DNA of 64,000 bases from Pseudomonas fluorescens (GTDB lineage: Bacteria; Pseudomonadota; Gammaproteobacteria; Pseudomonadales; Pseudomonadaceae), in assembly GCF_902497995.1 (NCBI RefSeq), contig NZ_CABVII010000023.1, positions 1-64,000 of the forward strand, in the 5' to 3' direction. Every line of letters begins with the position of its first letter. The stretch's first letter is position 1. Under the pieces are notes generated by a model that worked only from the letters and a program-made list of their open reading frames with translations, was not told where the DNA came from and did no database searches. The translations under genes were made by a program, and so were the position numbers. This document shows positions 1 through 9,421 of this stretch, piece by piece.

Positions 1-95
1 CCACGCAAGCACTGGTGATACTGGCTCGCAAACTCGCTCGAATCGTATTCGCCCTACTGAAAGGGCAGAGCGAATACCAACCGAAAGCAGGTTGA
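1..95 (+). pseudogene. IS110-type transposase, 3' end only (cut by window edge)
   Basis: Frame 3 reads open from the window edge to TGA at 93-95 and gives about 30 residues containing ALVILARKLARIVFALL, the typical C-terminal helix of IS110/IS1111-type DEDD transposases. Only the C-terminus lies in the window, so it cannot be seen whether the element is intact; it is typed as partial. The recognition rests on family memory of this helix. It suggests that an insertion sequence borders the HAD-zwf-gnd operon. Confidence 0.6.
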
Positions 96-139
96 GGCTT
101 CCCCTCAACCATAGAATCTCCCACAGTGGTTTTGTGTCG

Positions 140-961
140 TTAGCGAGGGAGGATGTAGCGCTCGATCGCCTGCGCCGCACCGTCTTCGGTATTGGTCCCC
201 GTGACCACATGCGCCTGACGCCTCACCGCCTCTTCCGCCTGCCCCATGGCGATCGACAACCCGGCGCGATGAAACATCGCCGGGTCATTGCCGCCGTCGC
301 CCAGGGCTGCCGTCTGTTCAAGTGGCACACCAAGATGCACGGCCAGTGTCGCCAACGCTTCTCCCTTGTTCGCCAGCATCGCGGTCACGTCCAGGTACAC
401 CGGTTGCGACCGCGAGACCTGGGCCTGCCCCTCGACCTTGGGCAGTAATTGCGCTTCCAGTTCGATCAGCAGTTCAGTGTTGTTACTGGCCGCGACAATC
501 TTGTCGATCTGCTCCAGGTACGGCTCGAAACTCTCCACCGCCACCGGCGGATATCCCAAGCCATGTTGCTCCCGCGGCACCATCGGGCCATTCGGGTCTT
601 TCACCAGCCAATCGCCGCCGCTGAACACCCAGACTTCGATATCCGGCAGATCGGCAAACAGGGTCAAGGTGGTCAACGCGGCCGTGGCCGGCAAGTAATG
701 CGCGACCAGAAAACTGCCGTCGGGGTTGACGATCGTACCGCCATTGAACGCCGCCGTCGGCAGATCGACGCCCAGGGCTTCGATCTGTTGCAGCATGGCT
801 TTCGGCGGCCGGCCGGTGGCCAGGCTGAACAGCACGCCCGCCTCGCGCAACGCACGAACCGCTTCGATCGTGCGCTGGCTGAGGCTGTGATCGGGCAGCA
901 GCAAGGTGCCGTCCATGTCACTGAGCAGAAAACGGATGGGCTGTTGCGTCGGCTCACTCAT
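140..961 (-). CDS. HAD-superfamily (Cof-type, IIB) hydrolase
   Basis: The 273-residue cytosolic phosphatase is probably active on sugar phosphates or a similar small phosphoester; the substrate is not readable from sequence. The HAD motifs are present: DMDGTLL near residue 15 (nucleophile and acid Asp), SLATGR near residue 46, and GDGGNDPAM near residue 221 (metal-binding Asp). The large cap between motifs II and III fits subclass IIB (Cof/YbiV type). Its ATG overlaps the zwf stop in an ATGA at 958-961, so it is the third gene of the gnd-zwf operon. This suggests a housekeeping role around hexose phosphates (inference). Confidence 0.9.
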   Translation of the reverse strand: MSEPTQQPIRFLLSDMDGTLLLPDHSLSQRTIEAVRALREAGVLFSLATGRPPKAMLQQIEALGVDLPTAAFNGGTIVNPDGSFLVAHYLPATAALTTLTLFADLPDIEVWVFSGGDWLVKDPNGPMVPREQHGLGYPPVAVESFEPYLEQIDKIVAASNNTELLIELEAQLLPKVEGQAQVSRSQPVYLDVTAMLANKGEALATLAVHLGVPLEQTAALGDGGNDPAMFHRAGLSIAMGQAEEAVRRQAHVVTGTNTEDGAAQAIERYILPR

Positions 962-2481
962 CCGAGGCCGTGCCAGACGCGACCGTCGCGGGTCAGCAGA
1001 TCTTCTGCGGCCTGCGGCCCGTCTTCACCGGCCGCGTAGCCCTGCACGCTCGCGTCCTGCTGCCAGGCATCGAGGAACGGCTGCACGGCTCGCCAGCCAT
1101 TCTCGATGTTGTCGGCGCGCTGGAACAGCGTCTGATCACCCGTCAGGCAATCGTAGATCAGGGTCTCATAGCCGGTGGACGGCTGCATTTCGAAGAAATC
1201 CTTGTAGGCAAAACCCAGTTCGATATTGGCCATCTTCAGCGCAGGGCCAGGCCGTTTGGCCAGCAGGTCGAACCACATGCCTTCGTTGGGCTGGATCTGA
1301 ATCCGCAGGTAGGTCGGCTGCAGCTCATCGACCTCGGTATCGCGGAACTGCGCGTAAGGCGCCGGTTTGAAACAGATGACGATCTCGGTGTCGCGCACGC
1401 TCATGCGCTTGCCGGTGCGCAGGTAGAACGGCACGCCGACCCAGCGCCAGTTGTCGATCATGACCTTGAGAGCCACGTAGGTTTCGGTGTTGCTGTCTTG
1501 CGCCACGTTGTTTTCCTGGCGATAACCGGGCAACCGCTTGCCGTCGACTTCACCGGGCGCGTATTGGCCGCGGACCGAGTTGGCCCGTGCCTCCTCGACC
1601 GACCAGGGGCGAATGGCTCCGACCACCTTGGCTTTCTCGCCGCGAACCGCATCGGCGCCAAAGGCTGCCGGGGGCTCCATGGCCACCATCGCCAACAACT
1701 GGAACAGGTGATTGGGCACCATGTCCCGCAGGGCGCCGGTGTGCTCATAAAAACTGCCACGGGTTTCCACGCCGACGGTTTCGGCGGCGGTGATCTGCAC
1801 ATGGTCGATGTAGTGATTGTTCCAGAACGCTTCGAACAGGCTGTTGGAGAACCGGCTGATCAGAATGTTCTGTACGGTTTCCTTGCCCAGGTAGTGATCG
1901 ATCCGGTAGATCTGGTTTTCCGTCATCACCTTGAGCAGGCACGCGTTCAAGGCTTCGGCAGTGTGCAGGTCGGAGCCGAAGGGTTTTTCGATCACCACCC
2001 TTCTGAACGCCCCGGGGGTTTCCTGCAGCAGACCGGCAGCGCCGAGACGGCGCGCCACTTCACTGAAAAAGCGCGGAGCGGTGGCCAGGTAGAACACCGC
2101 GTTGCCAGTGCCGCTGTCGGCAATTTTCGCCGCCAACGCTTGATACGTGCTGTCGTCCAGAAAGTCGCCCTGGACGTAGCTGATGCCTTTGGCCAGTTTG
2201 GCCCACAAGTCCGGATCAAGGGCTTGATCGCCCTTACCGACCTTGGAGGCCACTTCGGCGCGAATGAAGTCTTCGAGTTTTTTCGCGAAGTCCTCATCGC
2301 TGATGGCGTTGTGGTCAACGCCGATGATCCGCAATCCATCACCGAGCAGACCGTCGCGACTCAGGTTGTACAGCGCCGGCATCAGCAGGCGCTTGACCAG
2401 GTCACCATGGGCACCGAACAGGAACAGCGTGGTCGGTGGTGCGGGTTCAGCCTTGGATTTATCGCGGATCAAGCGGGTCAT
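958..2481 (-). CDS. zwf: Glucose-6-phosphate 1-dehydrogenase
   Basis: It oxidises glucose 6-phosphate to 6-phosphoglucono-lactone with NAD(P)+, the entry step of the oxidative pentose phosphate and Entner-Doudoroff routes, in the cytosol. The 507-residue length is normal. The N-terminal Rossmann motif is FGAHGDLVKR (usually GASGDLA), and the active-site block RIDHYLGKE lies near residue 193. It sits between 6-phosphogluconate dehydrogenase and a HAD phosphatase, with ATGA overlaps at both ends (2478-2481 and 958-961), so the three are translationally coupled. There is no pgl or edd nearby, which matches a second zwf paralogue of pseudomonads paired with gnd rather than the HexR-controlled zwf-pgl-eda copy (inference). 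Confidence 0.97.
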   Translation of the reverse strand: MTRLIRDKSKAEPAPPTTLFLFGAHGDLVKRLLMPALYNLSRDGLLGDGLRIIGVDHNAISDEDFAKKLEDFIRAEVASKVGKGDQALDPDLWAKLAKGISYVQGDFLDDSTYQALAAKIADSGTGNAVFYLATAPRFFSEVARRLGAAGLLQETPGAFRRVVIEKPFGSDLHTAEALNACLLKVMTENQIYRIDHYLGKETVQNILISRFSNSLFEAFWNNHYIDHVQITAAETVGVETRGSFYEHTGALRDMVPNHLFQLLAMVAMEPPAAFGADAVRGEKAKVVGAIRPWSVEEARANSVRGQYAPGEVDGKRLPGYRQENNVAQDSNTETYVALKVMIDNWRWVGVPFYLRTGKRMSVRDTEIVICFKPAPYAQFRDTEVDELQPTYLRIQIQPNEGMWFDLLAKRPGPALKMANIELGFAYKDFFEMQPSTGYETLIYDCLTGDQTLFQRADNIENGWRAVQPFLDAWQQDASVQGYAAGEDGPQAAEDLLTRDGRVWHGLG

Positions 2482-3458
2482 TTTTTCGCAGTCTCCACAT
2501 GGCCGCCGAAGCCGAAGCGCTGGGCCGAGAGAATCTTGTCGCCAAAGGTGCCTTGCCCGCGCGAGCGGTAGCGGGAGAACAGCGAGTTCGACAACACCGG
2601 TACGGGCACCGATTGCTCCATGGCCGCTTCGATGGTCCAGCGGCCTTCACCGCTGTCAGCGACCGAACCGGAATAACCGTCGAGTTTCGGATCGCTGGCC
2701 AGCGCGTCGGCGGTCAGGTCGAGCAACCAGGACGACACCACGCTGCCACGACGCCAGACTTCGGCGATATCGCCGACGTTCAGGTCGAAACGCTGATTTT
2801 CCGGCAGATTGGTGCTGGACTTGGTCTTGAGGATGTCGAAGCCTTCGGCGAAGGCTTGCATCATTCCGTATTCGATGCCGTTGTGGATCATCTTGACGAA
2901 ATGCCCTGAACCGGCAGGACCTGCGTGGATATAACCACGTTCAGCGCGATCGTCATCAGACTTGCGGTCCTTGGTCCGCGGAATGTCGCCCAGGCCCGGG
3001 GCCAGGCTTTCGAACAGCGGATCCAGACGCTTGACGGTCTCGGTATCGCCGCCGATCATCATGCAGTAACCACGCTCCAGGCCCCAGACGCCGCCCGAGG
3101 TGCCGACGTCGATGTAGTGCAGGCCTTTTTCCGACAAGGTTTGCGCCCGGCGGATGTCGTCCTTATAGAAGGTGTTGCCGCCGTCGATGATGGTGTCGCC
3201 GGCTTCGAGCAAAGTGCTCAGGGTGTCGATGGTGTCTTCGGTCGGTGCGCCGGCCGGCAACATGACCCAGACTGCCCGTGGCTTGGCCAGGCCGGCAACC
3301 AGGGCTGGCAGGTCGGCAACGCCAGTGGCGCCCTCCTGGCTCAAGGTTTCGACGAAGGCGGTATTGCGGTCGTAAACAACGGTGGTGTGCCCGTTGAGCA
3401 TCAGGCGCCGCGCAATATTGCCGCCCATGCGGCCCAGTCCGATAATCCCGAGTTGCAT
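2478..3458 (-). CDS. gnd: 6-phosphogluconate dehydrogenase, decarboxylating (GntZ/short type)
   Basis: It converts 6-phosphogluconate to ribulose 5-phosphate and CO2 with reduction of NAD(P)+. The N-terminus MQLGIIGLGRMGGNIARRL is the GxGxxG dinucleotide fold, and IDVGTSGGVWGLERGY is the substrate-binding block. At 326 residues it is the short form of the family. I place the start at 3458 because AGGGAG lies 9 bases upstream; the frame extends 12 codons further without a good ribosome site. It is the first gene of the gnd-zwf-HAD operon and overlaps zwf by 4 bases. I saw no clear HexR-like palindrome in the 270-base upstream gap. Confidence 0.95.
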   Translation of the reverse strand: MQLGIIGLGRMGGNIARRLMLNGHTTVVYDRNTAFVETLSQEGATGVADLPALVAGLAKPRAVWVMLPAGAPTEDTIDTLSTLLEAGDTIIDGGNTFYKDDIRRAQTLSEKGLHYIDVGTSGGVWGLERGYCMMIGGDTETVKRLDPLFESLAPGLGDIPRTKDRKSDDDRAERGYIHAGPAGSGHFVKMIHNGIEYGMMQAFAEGFDILKTKSSTNLPENQRFDLNVGDIAEVWRRGSVVSSWLLDLTADALASDPKLDGYSGSVADSGEGRWTIEAAMEQSVPVPVLSNSLFSRYRSRGQGTFGDKILSAQRFGFGGHVETAKK

Positions 3459-3729
3459 GTACTGATGCTCCCTACTACAAATAAAGTGTGTCAAAGGTTA
3501 TAGCCCAACGCGACTAATGTGGGTTAGTCCAGAGCGGCGAGGCGAAGTTTCCGGGCATTGTGCCCGATCCAGACTGATAACGTCAGAAATCGTGCCGAAG
3601 ACACAACGACCATGAAAAATAAAAAAGTTCCATTCCTGGACAAAAGAAATCAGAATCGGCGCCGATAGTGAGTCAGCATCCGATGTCGGAGCGGATTTAC
3701 AGTTGAATCAGCCATTTGCGAGGTGAGCA

Positions 3730-3912
3730 ATGGGCACATTACTAGCAGCACGGCCAGCACAAACCCTTTACGTCACGATTCGTCGCGATGAATTGCGCCA
3801 GTTGAAAGACGAGCGCGATCAGTTGAGGCAGGAAATCGCGCAACTGCGCCTGCTCACACAAGATGCCCAGGCCCAGTCCTGGCCCGTCACACAGCGTGCT
3901 CCCCACGCCTGA
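3730..3912 (+). CDS. Small coiled-coil protein, unknown function
   Basis: The 60-residue protein is basic at the N-terminus with a short heptad-rich segment (about residues 18-45, rich in L, R, E, Q) that should form a coiled coil. There is no signal peptide or membrane segment. GAGGTGAGCA just before the ATG is a good ribosome site. It lies between the divergent gnd operon and cptA. The coding reading rests on the ribosome site and residue composition; no function is recognised. Confidence 0.6.
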   Translation: MGTLLAARPAQTLYVTIRRDELRQLKDERDQLRQEIAQLRLLTQDAQAQSWPVTQRAPHA

Positions 3913-4112
3913 TCCCTTCGCTTGACCGGAAGCAGCCTTCTGCTGCTTCCAAATACGCCTCCCCCCCGCCCGGCCTGTCTACCCATCACAATTTTTTCAC
4001 ACGTATTTGTTGATACTCCGGCTCATTTCGGCCGCTCGGTATATGCGCGGCCCCCGTTCGTCGGTGATACTCACGTCCCGGTGAAGGCAGTGATTTCAGG
4101 TTGGAGCGTTGA

Positions 4113-5858
4113 ATGGCTTTGTTTAAACGCAGCACTACGTCTGCGAAAGGTTTCGATTGGGCAGGATTGTTCTGGCTGTTTCTGTTCTTCTGGTATTTTT
4201 CCGGCATTACCCAGTTACTGATCCAGCTGACGGGCACCTCCGGTTTCACCGGGTTCCGCCAGGCCTTTATCATGAGCGCCATCTGGCTGGCGCCGATGCT
4301 GCTGTTCCCCAGACAGACCCGGGTATTGGCCGCGCTGATCGGCGTGGTGCTGTGGGCCTGCTCCATGGCGAGCCTGGGCTACTTCTTCATCTACCAGCAG
4401 GAATTTTCCCAAAGCGTCATCTTCATCATGTTCGAGTCGAACATCTCTGAAGCGGGCGAGTACATGACCCAGTACTTCGCCTGGTGGATGGTGGCGGCCT
4501 TCCTCGCCCACACACTGTTCGCCTGGTTCCTGTGGACTCGCTTGCGTCCGGTGCACATGCCTCGCGGGCAGGCACTGGTCGCTGCAACGGCGATTCTGGT
4601 GGCCGTGATCGGTTATCCACTGATCAAGCACACCCTGCGCACCGGCAGCCTGGCGAGTGGTTTCGAGAAATTCGAGACCCGCATCGAGCCCGCCGTGCCC
4701 TGGCAGATGGCCGTGGCTTATCACCGCTACCTCGATACCCTGGCCGGCATGCAGGACATGCTCACCAGCGCGAGCAAGATCCCGCCATTGCACAACCTCA
4801 AGGACTCGGCAGCCGACCAGCCGTCGACGCTGGTGCTGGTGATCGGTGAATCCACCAACCGTCAGCGCATGAGCCTGTACGGTTACCCTCGGGACACCAC
4901 GCCGGAGCTGGACAAGCTCAAGGATCAACTGGCGGTCTTCGATAACGTCATCACCCCGCGTCCCTACACCATCGAGGCGCTGCAGCAGGTGCTGACCTTC
5001 GCCGACGAAGACAACCCGGACCTGTACCTGTCGACCCCGTCGCTGGTGAGCATGATGAAGCAGGCGGGCTACAAAACCTTCTGGATCACCAACCAGCAGA
5101 CCATGACCAAGCGCAACACCATGTTGACGACCTTCTCCCAGCAGGCCGATGAGCAGGTGTACCTGAACAACAACCGCAACCAGAACGCCGCCCAGTACGA
5201 TGGCGATGTGATCGCGCCGTTCAACAAGGCCCTGACCGATGCTGCGCCGCGCAAGCTGATCGTCGTGCACTTGCTTGGCACGCACATGAGCTACCAATAC
5301 CGTTATCCATCGACCTTCGACAAGTTCAAGGACCGCCAGGGCGTTCCGCAAGGCGTGCGCGATGATCAGTTGCCGACCTACAACAGCTACGACAATGCGG
5401 TGCGGTACAACGATTTTGTGGTCTCGAGCCTGATCAAGGACTACGCCAAGTCCGATCCGAACGGGTTCCTGCTGTACCTTTCCGACCATGGCGAAGATGT
5501 GTTCGATTCCCCTGGCCATGGCACCCTGGGGCGCAACGAAAGCAAACCGACGGCGCCGATGTACACCATTCCGTTCATAGCCTGGGCCTCGCCGAAATGG
5601 CGCGAAAACCACGACTGGAACTTTGCCGGCGATCTGGGGCGACCGTACAGCAGCTCGCACCTGATCCATACCTGGGCGGATCTGGCAGGGCTCAGCTTCG
5701 ATGAACTCGACCACAGCAAGAGCCTGGTCAGCGACAGCTTCAAGCCCCGGCCCTTGATGATCGGCAACCCCTACGAGCGTCAGCAGCGGCCATTGATCGA
5801 CTTCAGCCTGATCAAGCCCAAGGCGTTGCCAGCCGCTCCGGAAGTGGTGCAGAAGTAA
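4113..5858 (+). CDS. cptA: Phosphoethanolamine transferase CptA
   Basis: This inner-membrane enzyme of the EptA/CptA family moves phosphoethanolamine from phosphatidylethanolamine onto LPS core or lipid A. The N-terminal third has about five membrane segments, starting at residues 14-38. A periplasmic sulfatase-fold domain begins near residue 240. The nucleophile Thr248 lies in GESTNRQRMSLYGY, and the zinc-site block LSDHGED near residue 453 and HGTLGRNES near residue 470 are present. The 581-residue length is normal. It is monocistronic, with a perfect 9-bp inverted repeat at 5868-5895 just downstream. The start matches the usual MALFKR-like beginning; the substrate (core versus lipid A) is inferred from the family only. 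Confidence 0.9.
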   Translation: MALFKRSTTSAKGFDWAGLFWLFLFFWYFSGITQLLIQLTGTSGFTGFRQAFIMSAIWLAPMLLFPRQTRVLAALIGVVLWACSMASLGYFFIYQQEFSQSVIFIMFESNISEAGEYMTQYFAWWMVAAFLAHTLFAWFLWTRLRPVHMPRGQALVAATAILVAVIGYPLIKHTLRTGSLASGFEKFETRIEPAVPWQMAVAYHRYLDTLAGMQDMLTSASKIPPLHNLKDSAADQPSTLVLVIGESTNRQRMSLYGYPRDTTPELDKLKDQLAVFDNVITPRPYTIEALQQVLTFADEDNPDLYLSTPSLVSMMKQAGYKTFWITNQQTMTKRNTMLTTFSQQADEQVYLNNNRNQNAAQYDGDVIAPFNKALTDAAPRKLIVVHLLGTHMSYQYRYPSTFDKFKDRQGVPQGVRDDQLPTYNSYDNAVRYNDFVVSSLIKDYAKSDPNGFLLYLSDHGEDVFDSPGHGTLGRNESKPTAPMYTIPFIAWASPKWRENHDWNFAGDLGRPYSSSHLIHTWADLAGLSFDELDHSKSLVSDSFKPRPLMIGNPYERQQRPLIDFSLIKPKALPAAPEVVQK

Positions 5859-5867
5859 TCCTGCGCA

Positions 5868-5895
5868 ATCCTGTAGAAGCGAGCTCCTACAGGAT
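5868..5895 (+). terminator. Inverted repeat after cptA
   Basis: ATCCTGTAG and CTACAGGAT form a perfect 9-bp stem with a 10-base loop, 10 bases after the cptA stop. There is no long T run, so it may be a shortened dispersed hairpin repeat rather than a strong terminator. Confidence 0.5.
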
Positions 5896-6052
5896 CACCC
5901 GCATACCGCTGAATTGTGGGAAACGCCAAACCTGTAGGAGCCAGGCTTGCCGGCGAAGGCGTCTTCATGGGCGGTGCAAGGCTCAAGCCCGCCTTCGCTG
6001 CGGTGCGGCGATCCGACAAGCCAGCTACGAAATTGTTCTTACAGCACACTCC

Positions 6053-6071
6053 TAAAATAATAATTATTCTC
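6053..6071 (+). promoter_or_regulatory. Fur box upstream of TonB receptor
   Basis: TAAAATAATAATTATTCTC matches the 19-bp Fur consensus at 14 positions by hand alignment. It lies 80 bases before the receptor ATG. The 14-mer AAATAATAATTATT also occurs in the box before the peptide operon at 37300-37318. Repression by Fe-Fur in iron-replete cells is inferred. Confidence 0.75.
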
Positions 6072-6150
6072 GTTTAAAGCTAAATCCCCGCTCTCCCCTT
6101 CGTCTTTGAGCAAACGGAATTTTTCCCTCGAAGACAAGGAGTCGGCTGCG

Positions 6151-8388
6151 ATGTTCGCGCCTATCACCCGTTCCATGACCTTTACCCTGGGCCTGTGCAG
6201 TGCCGCCCTGTGCCCTGATCTGCTGGCTGAAACCGACGCCGACCTAGAGCCCGGTCACACCCTCGAACTGGGCGCCACCAATGTCATCGCCCAGACTCTG
6301 GGCAGCACCACCGAAAACACCGAGTCGTACACCACCGGCGCCATGAGCACGGCCACCCGCCTGAACCTGTCGATCAAGGAAACGCCGCAATCGGTGTCCG
6401 TGATCACCCGTCAGCAGATGGATGACTTCAAACTCGGCTCGCTGTCCGAAGCCATGAGCCAGACCACCGGCGTGGTGGTCCAGCACAATGACTCGGACCG
6501 GGTCAGCTACTACTCTCGCGGCTACTCGATCACCAATTTCCAGATCGATGGCATGCTCAACACCTTCAGCTACATGAAGTCCGATTCCGACACCATCATC
6601 TACGACCGCATCGAAGTGGTTCGCGGTGCGACCGGCCTGACCACGGGCGCGGGTGACCCGTCGGCCACCATCAACATGGTGCGCAAACGACCGACAGCGC
6701 AGTGGCAAGTGCAGACCGGTGTCAGTGGCGGCAGTTATGACGACTATTACAGCTACCTGGATGTCGGCGGCCCGCTGGCGTTTGACGGCCGCCTGCGCGG
6801 GCGCAGCGTGCTGGCCTATCGCGACAGCGGTTCGTTCCGCGACAAGTACCAGCAACAACGGGAAGTCGGGTACGGCATTCTCGAAGCCGATTTGACCGAC
6901 GATACCGTGCTGGCGGTGGGTTATGACTATCAGAACAAACATGTGCAGGGCTCCTCCTATGGCACCTTGCCCTACTGGAGCTCTGACGGCGGCAAAGCGG
7001 ACCTGGGACGCTCCACCAATATGGCCACGTCCTGGAGTTCCTGGCCGATCAAGGACAAGACAGCATTCGCCACGCTGGACCAACAACTGGGCGCCGGCTG
7101 GCACTTCAAAGCGGCCTACACCCACCGCGAAAGCGATACGGACGGCAAGTTGTATTACGGCGGTGACGGCTTCCCGAACGAGGACCGCAGTGGCACGAGC
7201 GCCTACACGGGCCACATGATCGGGACGCAGAAAATGAAGGCTTATGACTTTAACGTGGCGGGCCCCTACTCGCTGTTCGAACGGGAGCACGAGCTGATGC
7301 TCGGCTATGGCGAAGCCGAACGCAGTGAAGAAAACCCCTACCTGATCAAGGGCCCGCAGGCGCCGGACTATTTGAGCATTCCCGACTGGAAATACATGGG
7401 CAACATCGCCAAGTATCCCGACACCGTCACCAGCCTTTCAGGTTCAACAGACAGTACCCGCCAGAAGGCCGGCTACCTGGCCACTCGCTTGAGTCTGACG
7501 GATGACCTGCACGCTGTGCTTGGCAGTCGTTATGGCAGCTGGAAAGCGTCGAACAAGACCAACAGCTACGACGATAACCTGCAGCTGAGCAGCGTCGATG
7601 CCACCCGCCAGCAACACAACGACATATGGACGCCTTACGCCGGGCTGCTTTACGACCTCACCCCCGAATACACCGTGTACGTCAGCTACACCGACATTTT
7701 CAAACCGCAGTCCAACCGCGACACCAATCGCAAATACCTCGAACCGGTGGTGGGCAGCAACTATGAACTGGGGCTCAAGGGTAGCTTGCTGGAAGAGCGT
7801 CTCAACCTGGCCACCGCGTTGTTCTGGAGCAAACAGGACAACGTCGCGGAACTCGACGATTCGGTGCCACCAGACCCGGTGACCGGCGAGGAGTTCTTCA
7901 AGTCCGGTGGCAAAGGCAACAAGGTGCAGGGCTTCGAAGCCGAGGTTTCGGGCGAAGTGTCGACAGGTTGGAACATGACGGCCGGCTACACCTACACCCA
8001 CTCGGCCAATGGCGAAAAGAAACGCGCCAACACCAACCAGCCGCTGAATATGTTGCGCCTGTCCACAGCCTATCGCCTGCCCGGCGACTGGCAGGCCCTG
8101 ACGGTGGGTGGCGCGGTGAACTGGCAAAGCGACGTGTTCCGCGCCGCCAGTCGCCCGGTTGGACGGAATGCCGACGGCGAGGTGATCACCGCAAGCGCCA
8201 AGATCCGTCAGGAGGCTTATACCGTCGTCAGACTGATGTCGCGGTATGAGTTCGACCGGCACCTGTCCGCTTCGCTGAATGTCGATAACCTGTTCGACAA
8301 GCAGTATTACGACAACGTCGGATTCTATAACGGCGTGTTCTGGGGCGACCCGCGCACAGTCACCTTGAGCCTGGACTGGAAACTCTAG
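6151..8388 (+). CDS. TonB-dependent siderophore receptor
   Basis: This outer-membrane beta-barrel takes up a ferric siderophore with TonB energy. A signal peptide (about residues 1-26, ending LLAE), an N-terminal plug with ETPQSVSVITRQQM (the usual TonB-siderophore plug motif) and a C-terminal barrel ending in VTLSLDWKL (aromatic/aliphatic barrel signature) are visible. The mature chain starts close to the plug, with too little room for an STN signalling domain, so it should not signal to an ECF sigma factor itself. The start at 6151 is chosen for AAGGAG nine bases upstream; an upstream TTG at 6106 is less likely. No biosynthesis genes are adjacent, so it may import xenosiderophores (inference). 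Confidence 0.93.
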   Translation: MFAPITRSMTFTLGLCSAALCPDLLAETDADLEPGHTLELGATNVIAQTLGSTTENTESYTTGAMSTATRLNLSIKETPQSVSVITRQQMDDFKLGSLSEAMSQTTGVVVQHNDSDRVSYYSRGYSITNFQIDGMLNTFSYMKSDSDTIIYDRIEVVRGATGLTTGAGDPSATINMVRKRPTAQWQVQTGVSGGSYDDYYSYLDVGGPLAFDGRLRGRSVLAYRDSGSFRDKYQQQREVGYGILEADLTDDTVLAVGYDYQNKHVQGSSYGTLPYWSSDGGKADLGRSTNMATSWSSWPIKDKTAFATLDQQLGAGWHFKAAYTHRESDTDGKLYYGGDGFPNEDRSGTSAYTGHMIGTQKMKAYDFNVAGPYSLFEREHELMLGYGEAERSEENPYLIKGPQAPDYLSIPDWKYMGNIAKYPDTVTSLSGSTDSTRQKAGYLATRLSLTDDLHAVLGSRYGSWKASNKTNSYDDNLQLSSVDATRQQHNDIWTPYAGLLYDLTPEYTVYVSYTDIFKPQSNRDTNRKYLEPVVGSNYELGLKGSLLEERLNLATALFWSKQDNVAELDDSVPPDPVTGEEFFKSGGKGNKVQGFEAEVSGEVSTGWNMTAGYTYTHSANGEKKRANTNQPLNMLRLSTAYRLPGDWQALTVGGAVNWQSDVFRAASRPVGRNADGEVITASAKIRQEAYTVVRLMSRYEFDRHLSASLNVDNLFDKQYYDNVGFYNGVFWGDPRTVTLSLDWKL

Positions 8389-8489
8389 CGTTTTAACGCC
8401 CACTTAACGGAATTGGCGGATAAATGACCTTCGACATTGCACTGGAGCATGGACGAAAGGCACCCGACATTCCTGATGGGAGGCACACC

Positions 8490-8693
8490 ATGAAACGTAC
8501 ACCCCTGATCATCGCCGGCCTGATGACGTTCGTCTCGGCCAGCGCATTGGCCGAAGGTGGGGCAGAACGGATGCGGTATTACTTCGACAGCCTGCGGCTC
8601 AACCAACAGCAGGCCCAGGAGCGCACCGTTTCCGAAGTCCGGGTCCCGGACGATCAGACCGCACAGATGACCGAGTCCTACAAGCCTAAATGA
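8490..8693 (+). CDS. Small secreted protein, PtrA-like
   Basis: The 67-residue protein has a clear signal peptide (MKRTPLIIAGLMTFVSASALA, cleaved before EGG). The mature 46 residues are hydrophilic. GGGAGG seven bases before the ATG fixes the start at 8490. The EGGAER beginning of the mature part recalls small periplasmic PtrA-type proteins of pseudomonads, but the match is weak. It stands alone behind the TonB receptor and ends just before a 24-bp perfect inverted repeat. Confidence 0.7.
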   Translation: MKRTPLIIAGLMTFVSASALAEGGAERMRYYFDSLRLNQQQAQERTVSEVRVPDDQTAQMTESYKPK

Positions 8694-8724
8694 CCACAGG
8701 ACAACCAGATCGCTCATAGCACCT

Positions 8725-8790
8725 GTAGGAGCCAGGCTTGCCGGCGAAAGCGATTTTACGTACGCCTTCGCCGGCAAGCCTGGCTCCTAC
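8725..8790. repeat. REP-type perfect inverted repeat (24-bp arms)
   Basis: A 24-bp arm starting GTAGGAGCCAGGCTTGCC is repeated in inverted form after an 18-base loop. It separates the small secreted protein from convergent dinB and may act as a bidirectional terminator. Confidence 0.85.
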
Positions 8791-8821
8791 GAAAAGCGAC
8801 TCAGGGCGCCTTTGGTCCGGA

Positions 8822-9403
8822 TTAATGCCCCCAGATCAAGGCCTCGGTCCACCCGAGTTCGGCAAAATCCGCCGCCCTCAAACCGGACTCGCCGGCACAG
8901 AAAAACTCGTCCAGTTGCGGCGGCTCGACCCGGGTACCGCTGAGCATCGAGTGAACCTGCCCGCGATGATGAAGCTGGTGCTCGAACAGATGCGACAGCA
9001 GGCGTAAACGGCTGTCATGCTGGGGTGTGTCACGGGCGATGGTCACGATCTTGCCCAGGTCCGCGTCACGCATTTGCTCGCAGTAGGCAATCAGCCGTCG
9101 GTCCACCAGGGCTTGCTCGCGCTTGAGGTCGGCGGCCGTTGAACAAGGCTCGTCGTGCTTGAAAAATACGTTGCAATCGGGATGCGGGTCATCGCCGCGC
9201 AATTCCCGCTCCAGGGCATCCACGTAAAACCAGTCACAGGTCAGGATATGATTGAGCGTCGCGCGCAGGCCGGGGAAGAAACTGACCCGGGGCGCCGTCA
9301 GCTCCTTCAGACTCAACTGGCCCCAGGCCCCGGCGAGCCGATGATTGGCCCAGGCGTTTTGATAGGCCATGGTCAGCAAATGGTGAGACAGTGGCTGATT
9401 CAT
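8822..9403 (-). CDS. DinB/YfiT-family putative metal-dependent protein
   Basis: The 193-residue four-helix-bundle protein of the DinB superfamily carries the expected three metal-site histidines: one in the ATLNHILTCDW block near residue 52 and two in HLFEHQLHHRGQVH near residue 138. The biochemical activity of this subgroup is unknown; relatives are thiol-dependent transferases or DNA-damage-inducible proteins. GGGAGG before the ATG supports the start. The stop faces the small secreted protein across the inverted repeat at 8725-8790. It runs in the same direction as zapE upstream and is 18 bases from it, so they may be co-transcribed. Confidence 0.85.
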   Translation of the reverse strand: MNQPLSHHLLTMAYQNAWANHRLAGAWGQLSLKELTAPRVSFFPGLRATLNHILTCDWFYVDALERELRGDDPHPDCNVFFKHDEPCSTAADLKREQALVDRRLIAYCEQMRDADLGKIVTIARDTPQHDSRLRLLSHLFEHQLHHRGQVHSMLSGTRVEPPQLDEFFCAGESGLRAADFAELGWTEALIWGH

Positions 9404-9421
9404 CCTCGCGCCTCCCGAATA

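Noticed and set aside
970..2571. 533-residue open frame antisense to zwf
   Set aside because: Shadow frame of a highly conserved gene; no family features.
3459..3729. HexR operator before gnd
   Set aside because: No convincing TTGT-N7/8-ACAA palindrome was seen in the gap.
4215..5714. 499-residue open frame antisense to cptA
   Set aside because: Shadow frame; the sense product has all sulfatase-fold motifs.
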